NCBI RefSeq assembly: GCF_014205225.1
Contig: NZ_JACHNB010000001.1
Span: 7,111,501-7,175,500, forward strand
Reading direction: 5' to 3'
Length of the DNA: 64,000 nt
Source: Actinoplanes octamycinicus
Lineage (GTDB): Bacteria; Actinomycetota; Actinomycetes; Mycobacteriales; Micromonosporaceae
Numbering within the stretch: position 1 is the stretch's first letter; every line of letters starts with the position of its first letter. The notes beneath the pieces were generated by a model. That model saw only the letters and a list, made by a program, of their open reading frames with translations, was not told the DNA's origin and searched no databases. The position numbers and the translations under genes are program-made. Of the stretch, positions 41,901 through 49,923 are shown one piece after another.

Positions 41901-41907
41901 GCCTGCC

Positions 41908-41931
41908 ATGTTCGACCCGCGGAAGTCCTAG
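41908..41931 (+). CDS. Seven-codon leader peptide (MFDPRKS)
   Basis: The frame ATG-TTC-GAC-CCG-CGG-AAG-TCC-TAG lies 7 bp downstream of a -10 box and 90 bp before the MFS exporter. Its last three codons form one arm of a stem whose other arm covers the exporter's ribosome-binding site. This is the layout of leader peptides in translational attenuation of erm and cat genes. The function is inferred from layout alone. Confidence 0.4.
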   Translation: MFDPRKS

Positions 41932-42019
41932 CCGTCATCCCTGACGCGCGGGTGGAGTCTGCCCTTTTCCGCCGCGTGTCCTCCGGATCCGTGACGGCGC
42001 ACTCTCCGACAGGACTTCC
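41921..42019 (+). promoter_or_regulatory. Predicted translational attenuator of the MFS exporter
   Basis: GGAAGTCCT (41921-41929, in the leader frame) is complementary to AGGACTTCC (42011-42019), which contains the AGGA ribosome-binding site of the exporter. A second stem nests inside: GCCGTCA (41931-41937) with TGACGGC (41992-41998). When the stem forms, the exporter's start would be hidden; a ribosome stalled on the leader would open it. Confidence 0.45.
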
Positions 42020-42021
42020 CG

Positions 42022-43257
42022 ATGGACCTCCGTACCTCTCCGTCTGCCCGGCCGCTGTGGCGGCACCGTGACTTCCGGCTGCTGCTCGGCGGGCGGCTGA
42101 TCTCCCAGCTGGGCGACCAGCTCCAGTTCCTCGCCCTGCCGCTGCTGGTCGTGACGCTGACCGGCTCGTCCGCCCAGGCCGGCCTGGTGCTCGGCCTGCA
42201 GACCGTGGTCTACCTGGGCTTCGGGCTGGTGGCCGGCGCGCTCGCCGACCGCTGGGACCGCAAGGCCACGATGATCTGGTGCGAACTCGGCCGCGCGCTG
42301 CTGACCGGCAGCATCCCGGTCGCCGCCGCGGCCGGTGTGCTCGGCATGCCGCAGCTGTTCGCCGTCGCGGTCGCCAACGGCGTGCTCAGCACCCTTTTCG
42401 GCGCGGCGAACAGCGCCGCGCTGCCGGCCATCGTCACCCGCGCCCAGCTGCCCACCGCACTCGGCGCGATCGGCGCGGCGTCGAACACGCTGCGGATCGC
42501 CGGCGCCTCGGTGGCCGGCCTGGCCTACACGCTCGGGCGGATGCTCCCGTTCGCGGTCAACGCCGTCTCGTTCCTGGTGTCGGCGGCAGCGCTGCGGGCC
42601 ATCCGGGCCGGCTTCCAGCAGGACCGCGCCCCGGCGGCGGCGTCGCCGCGCGAGCTGATCGCCGACATCCGGCACGGGCTGTCCTGGCTGTGGCACCGGC
42701 CGGTGATCCGGACCCTGGCCCTGCTGGACGCGGGCGACAGTCTCCGGTACGGCGCCGGCTACCTGCTGATCATCATGCTCGCCCGGGAGCTGCACGCGAG
42801 CCCGGCCCAGGTCGGCCTGGTCTTCACCGGCGCGGCGGCCGGGGCGCTGCTCGGCAGTCTGCTGGCGCCGGTGCTGGCCGGGCGGTTCCCGCTCGGGCGG
42901 CTGTCCATCGCGATGCTCTGGGTGGAGGCGCTGGCGTTCCCGTTCTACGCGCTGGCGCCGGCCTGGTGGCTGCTGCTGGTCGTGGCGTTCGCCGAGTCGG
43001 TGGTGGCGCCGGTCTACACCGTCGCCCTGGACTCCTACCGGATCGGGGTGACGCCGGACGCGCTGCGCGGGCGGGTGACCGGCGCGATCGACACGCTCAC
43101 CACCGGCGCGGCCGCCGTCGGGACGATGGCCAGCGGCGCGCTGATCGCCGGCATCGGGGCGCCGGCGCTGACCTTCGTGCTGGTCGGGTGGCTGACGATC
43201 CTGGCGCTGGTCGCGACGCTGAGCCGGACGGTCCGCTCCGCCACCGCGACCGGCTGA
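42022..43257 (+). CDS. MFS exporter (MdfA/tetracycline-efflux-like, enterobactin-exporter type)
   Basis: The 411-residue protein has 12 predicted membrane helices, the N-terminal FRLLLGGRLISQLGDQLQFL and the loop 2-3 motif GALADRWDRKATMI typical of drug-efflux MFS_3 proteins. It would export a small molecule using the proton gradient; the substrate is unknown. AGGA lies 7 bp before ATG 42022 and can be masked by the leader stem. The last codons (TVRSATATG) are the first copy of a 35-bp repeat that continues past the stop codon. Confidence 0.88.
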   Translation: MDLRTSPSARPLWRHRDFRLLLGGRLISQLGDQLQFLALPLLVVTLTGSSAQAGLVLGLQTVVYLGFGLVAGALADRWDRKATMIWCELGRALLTGSIPVAAAAGVLGMPQLFAVAVANGVLSTLFGAANSAALPAIVTRAQLPTALGAIGAASNTLRIAGASVAGLAYTLGRMLPFAVNAVSFLVSAAALRAIRAGFQQDRAPAAASPRELIADIRHGLSWLWHRPVIRTLALLDAGDSLRYGAGYLLIIMLARELHASPAQVGLVFTGAAAGALLGSLLAPVLAGRFPLGRLSIAMLWVEALAFPFYALAPAWWLLLVVAFAESVVAPVYTVALDSYRIGVTPDALRGRVTGAIDTLTTGAAAVGTMASGALIAGIGAPALTFVLVGWLTILALVATLSRTVRSATATG

Positions 43258-43427
43258 CCCGGCGGTCCGCTCCGCCACCGCGACCGGCTGCCCCGGGCGA
43301 TCCGCACCACCACCGCGACCGGCTGCCCCGGGCGATCCGCACCACCACCGCGACCGGCTGACCCGGGCGATCCGCACCACCACCGCGACCGGCTGACCTG
43401 GGCAATCCGCACCACCACCGCGACCGC
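43232..43427 (+). repeat. Tandem repeat, six copies of a 34-35-bp unit
   Basis: Units start with TCCGC at 43232, 43266, 43301, 43336, 43371 and 43406 and share CACCGCGACCGGCTG followed by ACCCGGGCGA or a close variant. The first unit is the end of the exporter gene, and the rest lie outside coding sequence. The 35-bp period is not a multiple of three, so the repeats do not extend the protein. There are no spacers between units, so this is not a CRISPR array. Confidence 0.85.
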
Positions 43428-43541
43428 CCGCCACGATCCGCGGCCGGGCGGCACCGTTCCGCCGCGCGGGTGCGGCTCTGGTCGCACCGAAAGGATGGGT
43501 TGCCGGTGGAAGCGATCCGGAGCCGCGCCGCCCGCCTGGAG

Positions 43542-44051
43542 TCAGGCGGCGTCGCGGTCGCGGGTGCGGCCGGACAGGTCACGCAGCCACTTGCACAGGG
43601 CGCCGGTGACGGCGTCCTCATACTCGGCGAGGGCGTGCGGGGCGGACACCGTCGCCGTGGTGTGGCGGCGCCGGCGCTGCGGCTCCAGGACGGCCAGGCA
43701 GCCGGCGATGACAGTCTCGAAGGTCTCGCGGTCGGCGGCCGCCATGGTGAGCAGGACCCGGTCGAGGACCTCCGAACGGGTGAGCTGCTGCGGGATGTCG
43801 AGCAGCCAGGCGCGCTGCCGCTCACGACCGGTTTCGGTCAGCGTGCAGACGCGCGGGGCGCGGCGGGCGGCACCGTTCAGCAGCCGGACGTGACCGAGCC
43901 GCTCCTGGCGGTTCACCGCGTTCACCACCCGGTTGATCCCGACCGCGTGCTCCGGGCCGAACGTGGCGGCGTGCCGCTGCTGCAGCTCGTACGGGGTCGC
44001 GGGCCGATCAGCCAGGAAGACCAGCAGCATGTCCCCGAGCGTTGCCGTCAT
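43542..44051 (-). CDS. PadR-family regulator
   Basis: The 169-residue protein has the PadR winged helix (LVFLADRPATPYELQQRHAA, then GINRVVNAVNRQERLGHVRL and VCTLTETGRERQRAWL) and a C-terminal helical dimer part. ATG 44051 follows GGGAGGCGG. An ACATC/GATGT element lies just upstream. The convergent MFS exporter is a possible target, but there is no direct link. Confidence 0.85.
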   Translation of the reverse strand: MTATLGDMLLVFLADRPATPYELQQRHAATFGPEHAVGINRVVNAVNRQERLGHVRLLNGAARRAPRVCTLTETGRERQRAWLLDIPQQLTRSEVLDRVLLTMAAADRETFETVIAGCLAVLEPQRRRRHTTATVSAPHALAEYEDAVTGALCKWLRDLSGRTRDRDAA

Positions 44052-44079
44052 GGCGCTGCGCCGCCTCCCGCAGACCCAA

Positions 44080-44095
44080 ACATCTACATGGATGT
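44080..44095. promoter_or_regulatory. PadR-type site ACATCTACATGGATGT
   Basis: The ATGT/ACAT half-sites with an AT-rich centre match the usual PadR operator form. It lies 29 bp before the PadR start codon, so autoregulation is likely. Confidence 0.45.
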
Positions 44096-44100
44096 AAAAG

Positions 44101-45423
44101 TTAACACCCCCGGTGGGTCCGCGTCGTTGCCCCCGCACCGCCGTTATGCTGCTCGGGACCGCCGCGCCGTTCGTAAGGATCCCGACTTGACATCTCCCCG
44201 CCCTCAAGGACGGGGATTCCAGCGGTCACCCGCCGGGTTTCCTGTTTCACAGCCTGCTGCCCCGGACGGAGATTCCCCCGTTGAGGTCTTACGCCAGCTC
44301 CACAGGCAGACACCGCCAGCCCGGCGGCCAGGATGTTGCGGGCCGCGTTGACGTCGCGGTCGTGGGTGGCGCCACAGGGGCAGCTCCACTGGCGGACGTT
44401 GAGCGGCATCTTTCCCGTGAGGTGCCCGCAGGCCGAGCAGACCTTGGACGACGGGTACCAGCGGTCGATCACGACCAGGTCCCGGCCGTACCAGTCGGCC
44501 TTGTAGGTGAGCAGCTCACGGAAGGTGGTCCAGGCCGCGTCGCAGATGGCGCGGGCCAGGGTGTGGTTCTTGACCATGTTGCGCACGGCCAGGTCCTCGA
44601 TCACGAGCGTTTGGTTCTCACGCACGAGTCGGGTGGTCAGCTTGTGCAGGTGGTCACGGCGCCGGTCGGCGATGCGTGCATGCACGCGGGCGACCTTCAG
44701 CCGGGCCTTGGCCCGGTTCGCGGAGCCTTTCTCCTTGCGGGCCAGATCGCGTTGCGCGCGGGCCAATCGGCGCCGGTCGGCACGCTCCTGGCGGGGGTTG
44801 GCGACCTTCTCCCCGGTGGAGAGGGTGACCAGGTGGTCCAGACCGGCGTCGATGCCGACTGCAGCCCCGGTGGCCGGCGCGGGTTCGATGGCGTCCTCGC
44901 ACAGCAGGGCCACGAACCAGCGGCCCGCCGAGTCCCGCGACACGGTCACGGTGGACGGCGACTGCCCTTCGGGCAGCGGCCGGGACCAGACGACCTCCAG
45001 CGGATCGGACATCTTGGGCAGGGTCAGCTTGCCGTTCTTCCAGCGGAAGGCGGACGCGGTGAACTCGGCCGAAGCCCGCGACTTCCGCTTCGACTTGAAG
45101 CGCGGGTACCTCGCCCGTTTCTCCCAGAAAGCGGAGAACGCCGCTTGCAGATGCCGCAGGCACTGCTGGAGCGGGACAGAGGAAACCTCGTTGAGGAACG
45201 CCAGTTCCTCGGACTTCTTCCAGGCGGTCAGCATCGCGCTGGTGGCGTTGTAGTTGACCCGTTCCTGCCGCTGACACCAGGCGGCGGTGCGGGCCTGCAG
45301 GGCCAGGTTGTAGACCTTGCGCACACACCCGAACGTCCGGTTCAGCAGATCGGCCTGCTCCGGAGTCGGATAGAAGCGGAACTTGAACGCCCGCTTCACG
45401 CTGCGCCTGGACAAGCCGCACAC
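44101..45423 (-). CDS. tnpB: TnpB, RNA-guided endonuclease of an IS605-type element
   Basis: The protein (about 440 aa) has the N-terminal OrfB helix-turn-helix (AFKFRFYPTPEQADLLNRTF), the RuvC-like residues D in GIDAGLDHLVT, E in LVIEDLAVRN and D in CGATHDRDVNAARNI, and between them a zinc finger with CSACGHLTG and WSCPCG. All three catalytic acids are present, so an active nuclease is likely. TnpB proteins cut DNA next to a short motif using an RNA from the right end of the element. The frame runs past the element end (GIPVLEGGEMSS) for about 30 codons of flanking DNA. GTG 45423 is used; VKRAF at 45399 is an alternative start. Confidence 0.88.
   Translation of the reverse strand: MCGLSRRSVKRAFKFRFYPTPEQADLLNRTFGCVRKVYNLALQARTAAWCQRQERVNYNATSAMLTAWKKSEELAFLNEVSSVPLQQCLRHLQAAFSAFWEKRARYPRFKSKRKSRASAEFTASAFRWKNGKLTLPKMSDPLEVVWSRPLPEGQSPSTVTVSRDSAGRWFVALLCEDAIEPAPATGAAVGIDAGLDHLVTLSTGEKVANPRQERADRRRLARAQRDLARKEKGSANRAKARLKVARVHARIADRRRDHLHKLTTRLVRENQTLVIEDLAVRNMVKNHTLARAICDAAWTTFRELLTYKADWYGRDLVVIDRWYPSSKVCSACGHLTGKMPLNVRQWSCPCGATHDRDVNAARNILAAGLAVSACGAGVRPQRGNLRPGQQAVKQETRRVTAGIPVLEGGEMSSRDPYERRGGPEQHNGGAGATTRTHRGC
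44167..44330 (-). ncRNA. Predicted right-end RNA (omega RNA) of TnpB
   Basis: In known IS605-type elements the guide RNA starts inside the 3' part of tnpB, folds around the right-end hairpin and continues into the flank, whose first ~16-20 bases act as guide. Here this places the scaffold up to TCAA at 44187 and the guide at GTCGGGATCCTTACGA (44186 down to 44171). The 5' end is a guess. Confidence 0.35.
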
Positions 45424-45560
45424 GTTAGCACATTTGTTCGTGAGGGATCGTACGAGCAGTCTGTGGGAGGACACCAAACCGCCTCGACGGCGAACGAGCC
45501 ATCCCTGACCTGCACCGCAGGAGTTCCGTTTTCTCTCCGACCTGAAGGCCGGAGTATCCA
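44187..45560 (-). mobile_element. IS200/IS605-type element carrying only tnpB
   Basis: The element holds one gene for TnpB and subterminal hairpins that are similar and in the same orientation: CCCCGCCCTCAAGGACGGGG (44196-44215) at the right end and CTCCGACCTGAAGGCCGGAG (45535-45554) at the left end. On the tnpB strand the right end reads ...GATGTCAA, and TCAA is the end tetranucleotide known from IS608. No tnpA is present, so movement would need a transposase in trans. The left boundary between 45,555 and 45,572 is uncertain, as is the target site. Confidence 0.75.
45535..45554. repeat. Left-end hairpin of the TnpB element
   Basis: CTCCG-A-CCT and AGG-C-CGGAG form an imperfect stem that parallels the right-end hairpin in sequence and orientation. 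It lies 18 bp before the start codon of the SARP-like gene. Confidence 0.6.
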
Positions 45561-45572
45561 CGGAGGAATCTG

Positions 45573-46403
45573 ATGACCGAGGGCTCGTCCGCCGGTGAGC
45601 TGCGGTTCGAGGTGCTGGGACCGATCCGGGCGTTCCGGGGTGACCAGCCGATCGACCTCGGGCCGCCCAGCCGCCGGGCGGTGCTCGCCGCCCTGCTGCT
45701 GCAGCCGGGCCGGCCGGTGCCGCTGGAGCGGATCGTCGCCGCGCTGTGGGACGGCGACCCGCCGGAGAACGGCGCCGACGTGGTGCTGCGGTGCATCGGG
45801 GAGCTGCGGCGCACCCTTGATCCGGAACGGACGTCGCTGCTGGCGCTGACCGACGGCGGTTACGTGCTGCGGGTCGGCGAGGAGGCGGTGGACGCGGGGC
45901 GGTTCCGGGCGTCGCTGGCGCAGGCCCGCGCCGAGCACCAGACCGGCAATGTGGACACCGCGACCGGGGCGGTGCACCGGGCCCTGGAGTTGTGGCAGGC
46001 GGAGCCGCTGACCGGGATGACCGGCTCGATCTTCGAGGCGGCCAAGGCGCGGCTCAAGCAGGACCGCGCCACCGCGTCGCAGCTGCTGGCGGCTCCCGAC
46101 CCGGCTCGCGCCGCCACCGCGAATCCCGGCGCCACCGGGAATCCCGTTACCCCGACTCGCTTTTCTGCGTCCGCCTCCGTCCCGGCTTCCGCGCCCGCTT
46201 CCGCTTCCCCGGCGCCGGCCGCCGCCGACCCGGCCCCTTCCCGGCCGGCCGCTGCTGAGCCGCAGACGAAACCGGCCGCCGCTGAGCCGTCGCCCGCGAA
46301 ACCGGCCACCGCTGAGCCGCCGGCGAAACCGGACTATCCCGACGCGGTCGACCCCTGGGACGGGCACGACCTCTTCCCACCCGACCCGATGTCGATCCTC
46401 TGA
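45573..46403 (+). CDS. SARP-like winged-helix regulator with Ala/Pro tail (truncated BTAD)
   Basis: Residues ~10-100 form an AfsR/SARP-type winged helix (LRFEVLGPIRAFRGDQPIDL, VLAALLLQPGRPVPLERIVA, LWDGDPPENGADVV). The bacterial transcriptional activation domain begins (RFRASLAQARAEHQTGNVDT) but stops after about 60 residues at LKQDRATASQ. The rest, ~105 residues, is a disordered Ala/Pro/Ser/Lys tail with repeated KPAAAEP-like units, ending DPWDGHDLFPPDPMSIL. GGAGGAA precedes ATG 45573 and lies next to the left end of the TnpB element, so insertion may have changed its expression. No biosynthetic cluster is adjacent. Confidence 0.75.
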   Translation: MTEGSSAGELRFEVLGPIRAFRGDQPIDLGPPSRRAVLAALLLQPGRPVPLERIVAALWDGDPPENGADVVLRCIGELRRTLDPERTSLLALTDGGYVLRVGEEAVDAGRFRASLAQARAEHQTGNVDTATGAVHRALELWQAEPLTGMTGSIFEAAKARLKQDRATASQLLAAPDPARAATANPGATGNPVTPTRFSASASVPASAPASASPAPAAADPAPSRPAAAEPQTKPAAAEPSPAKPATAEPPAKPDYPDAVDPWDGHDLFPPDPMSIL

Positions 46404-46407
46404 CGAC

Positions 46408-47514
46408 TCATCGCAGCGGACCGAAGAAGGCATGCAGGTCGGCGACCAGCAGGTCAGGCGCCTCCAGGGCGGGGAAGTGGCCGCCCCGATCGTGCTCTTT
46501 CCAGTAGCGGATGTCCGGGTAGCGGCGGGCCGCCCAGCGCCGCGACGACCGGGGCAGCTCGGCCGGGAAGATCGACGCGCCGACCGGCACGTGCACCGGC
46601 CCGGCGTCCGCACGGGTGATCCACCGGGAGACCTGCTCGATGCTCTCCGCGTAGAGGCGGGCGGAGGAGGTGGCCGTGCCGGTCAGCCAGTAGAGGGTCA
46701 CCTGGTCGAGGATCTGGTCGGGAGTCGGACGGGTCGGCTCGTCGCTCCAGGCGAGGAGTTTCTCCGCCATCCAGGCACAGAGACCGGCCGGTGAATCGGT
46801 CAGCGCGAAACCCACGGTCTGCGGCGCGGTACGGTGCACCTCGGAGTACGCCGAACCGGTCCGGGACCGCTCCACCAGCCGGGCCAGCGCGTCCCGCTCG
46901 GCCGGGGTCAGGTCGTCGTCCGCGGCCGGACCAGCGAGGGGCGGAACCAGGTGGATGCCGCACACGTGGGCGCTGTCCGTCGTCGCGAGCAGCGTCGAGA
47001 TGCTGGTCCCCCAGTCACTGCCGGCCGCGCCGTACCGGAGATGGCCGAGCTCTTCCATGATCTGGGCCCAAGCCGCCGCGATCCGCTCGATCCCCCACCC
47101 CGGGCCCGCGGGTTTGCCGCTGAAGCCGTAGCCGGGCAGTGACGGGATCACCACGTCGAAGCCGGCCTCGGTGAGCGGCCCGACGAGGCCGACCAGTTCC
47201 AGCACCGAGCCGGGCCAGCCGTGGGTGAGGATCAGCGGCAGCGCCCCGGGCCGCGGCGATCGGGCGTGCAGCACGTGGATCGGCAGGTCATCGACCGTGA
47301 TCAGCAGTTGCGGGTACGCGTTCAGCCGCGCCTCGGCGGCCCGCCAGTCGTACCCGGTGACCCAGTGCTCGCACAGCTCCCGCACCGTCCGCAGCGGAAT
47401 CCCCTGCCCCCACGCCGCCTCCGGCCATCGCGTCCGGGCCAGCCGGTCCCGCAGCTCGACGAGATCCGACTCCGGCACCTCGACCCGGTAGGGCTCAATC
47501 CCGTTGATTCGCAT
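46408..47514 (-). CDS. Epoxide hydrolase (alpha/beta fold, EHN domain)
   Basis: The 368-residue enzyme starts with an epoxide hydrolase N-terminal domain (VPESDLVELRDRLARTRWPE) and continues with the alpha/beta core: oxyanion HGWPGS, nucleophile Asp in AAGSDWGTSIS, and the catalytic His in EHDRGGHFPALEAPD. It opens epoxides to diols by ester-type catalysis. It ends 4 bp from the convergent SARP-like gene. The substrate is unknown. Confidence 0.9.
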   Translation of the reverse strand: MRINGIEPYRVEVPESDLVELRDRLARTRWPEAAWGQGIPLRTVRELCEHWVTGYDWRAAEARLNAYPQLLITVDDLPIHVLHARSPRPGALPLILTHGWPGSVLELVGLVGPLTEAGFDVVIPSLPGYGFSGKPAGPGWGIERIAAAWAQIMEELGHLRYGAAGSDWGTSISTLLATTDSAHVCGIHLVPPLAGPAADDDLTPAERDALARLVERSRTGSAYSEVHRTAPQTVGFALTDSPAGLCAWMAEKLLAWSDEPTRPTPDQILDQVTLYWLTGTATSSARLYAESIEQVSRWITRADAGPVHVPVGASIFPAELPRSSRRWAARRYPDIRYWKEHDRGGHFPALEAPDLLVADLHAFFGPLR

Positions 47515-47591
47515 CGATCGACTCTACGTCCGGCGCCCACGAGCACCGCCTTCCTCGGATCCGGGGACTTCGCCAACACCCTCCTGGGGGC

Positions 47592-49699
47592 TCAACCGTC
47601 GAGACGCCGAGGATCGAGGTGGTGCTCGTCCAGTGATGCGGGAGGTCCCGGCCGCCAGGAGCGGCCGGCGAGGTGATCCTGCAGCAGGTTGTGGCGGAAC
47701 TGGTAGACGCCGCCGGCCCGGCGCAGCACCCCTCGGGCGTGCGCCTCGTCCAGGGCGCTCATCATCCGCAGGGGCATCCCCCGGAACCCGGCCGACACCA
47801 GCCGGGCCAGGCAGAACTGTCCCCAGGCGCTGAAGCTGAGCACCGCGGCCAGACCGGCCGACCCGGCCACGACGGTGGTGACCGGGCCGAGGTCGGCAGC
47901 CGCACTCAGCGACGCGGTGACCAGCCCGGCGGTCAGCCCCCGGCCAGCGCGGTCACCCGGTCGACGTGCAGCGAGCGCGCCGGCCGGGCCGCCGCGGACG
48001 CCACCGCGGAACCGGCGACCACGGCGCTGACCGTGCCGGCCGACACCATCATGCCCAGCCCGAAGAGCGGCTGCCCGACGGCGGCGCACACCGCCCCCAG
48101 CGGGAGGCCGACCACCAGGAACATCCGGCCCACTCCGGCGGCGGTGAACCGCCGGGGCAGCGACCGGTCGGAGAAGAGCAGCCGGGCGTAGGCCACCGTC
48201 AGTCCGACGTACGCGCCGGAGAACCACGGCAGCACCCAGCGCGGCGTCGCCCCGGCGTTCACGGCATCGACCACGGCCGGTATCGAGGCGCACGCCGTGA
48301 TCAGCGCGACGAGCACGGCGAAGGCGACCGAGACGAACTGGACGGTGGGAGCCGGCCTCAGCTCGCTGAAGTGCCACCAGGCGAGTTCGTACGTCCGCTG
48401 CGCCCGCAGGTGCGCCGCCACCTCGCCGAGCCAGCGGCGGATCCGCGCCGCGTCCTCGGCGGTCCTGGCCGGGCGCCCGGCCAGAGCGGTCGCGTAGGCG
48501 GCCGGCACAAGATGCTCCAGCAGGTGCTGCTCGATGCCCTCCCGGGTGGCGGCCCACCCGGCGCCGAGCAACTCGCCGGGGTCCCGCTCCCGGCCCTGGT
48601 AGACGGTGCGCGCCAGCCAGATCATCAGCGGCGTGGACAGCGCCTGCGCCAGCGGCCCGTCCGGCGTCCCGGCCAGCCGGTCGACCACCGGCTGCCAGCG
48701 GCGGTCGGTCAGCGCCGCGCTGTCGGCCAGATGCCGGGCGGCATCGCGGGCGGCGACCGGCTGGATCTCCACCACCGCGGCCGCCGGCACCGGGCCGGAT
48801 CCGGCCACCGCGGCCTCGTAGGGACGGGTGCGGCAGGTGATCACCAGGCCGTGACCGGCCGACGCCGCGATCCCCCGAATGGCGGCCTGCTGCAGGGAGT
48901 CGGCCATCTCGTCGAGGCCGTCGAGCACCGGCAGGATCAGCCCGCGGGCGACGAGATCCCGGGCGAGGGTACGCGGCGCGCCTCCGGGGCCGGGCACCTG
49001 CCGGGCCAGCCGGCGGTCGATCATCGTGACCTGCTCGGCGACCCAGTCGTCCAAGCCGAGTACCGGGTTCCAGCCCGCGGCCGACAGCACGACCGGCACC
49101 GGCTCGTGCGCCGCGCGCCGGGCGAGGACCTGCAGAGCGAGGTTGAGCACCAGCATCGACTTGCCCGCGCCGGGCTCGCCGAGCACCACCAGGCGGCGCG
49201 GGCCGCCGGGCGTGGTGAACAGGGCGCCGATCTCGGCGTACTCCCCGCGGATCTCGGCCGGGCCGGCGCCGGGCATGCCGCGCACCGACGCCCAGCTGGC
49301 CATCACCGCCTGCGCCCGCGGGGTGGACAGCCAGCGCACGTTCAGCGGCCACGGGTCGCGGACCCGCCGGGCGTGCTGCTCGGCCTGCCACTGCTCGTGC
49401 TGCGCGCCGGCCAGCCAGGCCAGCGCCGCCACGGTGGGATCGCCGGCCGGCCCGATCCGGGTCCCGCCGAGCCGCCACAGCCAGGACAGCGCGCCGATCG
49501 CAACCGCGGCCGCACCGGCGGCGCCGAAGACCACGCTGGCCCACTTGTCGGCGCGGTCCAGCCCTTCTCGCTGCAGGAACCAGGCCAGGAACAGCGCCAG
49601 CAGCACCAGGGCACCCAGGGCGGCGGCGAACCAGAGGCGGGGATGTCGGGACGATCGTGGCACCCGGACATGTTGCCCGCGAACCGGACGCACCGGCAT
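47592..49699 (-). pseudogene. NACHT-type STAND NTPase with one frameshift
   Basis: The first ~588 codons (ATG 49699 to TGA 47933) encode two N-terminal membrane helices (WFAAALGALVLLALFLAWFL; WASVVFGAAGAAAVAIGALS), a NACHT NTPase with Walker A VVLGEPGAGKSML and Walker B LILPVLDGLDEM, and a block of membrane helices. The rest of the family's C-terminus (LRMMSALDEAHARGVLRRAG, YQFRHNLLQDHLAG) continues in the -1 frame to 47592. The shift lies at a run of five C (47937-47941 on the plus strand); one more base would join the frames smoothly (VTALAGG-LTAGLVTASL). This may be a recent deletion, an assembly error or slippage. Family members are widespread in actinomycetes, function unknown. The start is uncertain. 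Confidence 0.75.
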
Positions 49700-49923
49700 T
49701 GACCGTACGGATGATTCATCGACCGGAGTCGAAGAACGTGAACAACCTTCGCGCGGTTCGGGCGACGTCAGGCCGGGGCCGGCAGCCGGCACGGCGTAGG
49801 TGCTGAACACCGATTCACTGTGCCCAAAATGCCGTATATCGCCGCAATCCGCCGCAGAAAGCAGCAAGAATCCTGAGTAGCGTCCATAGTCCGCCCTCCG
49901 GCCATTCTGTCAAGGAATCGTCC

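Noticed and set aside
43232..43427. CRISPR array
   Set aside because: The 35-bp units abut each other with no spacers, and no cas gene is present.
45573..46403. Pathway regulator of a natural-product cluster
   Set aside because: A SARP-like gene is present, but no polyketide, peptide or terpene synthase or tailoring set lies nearby.
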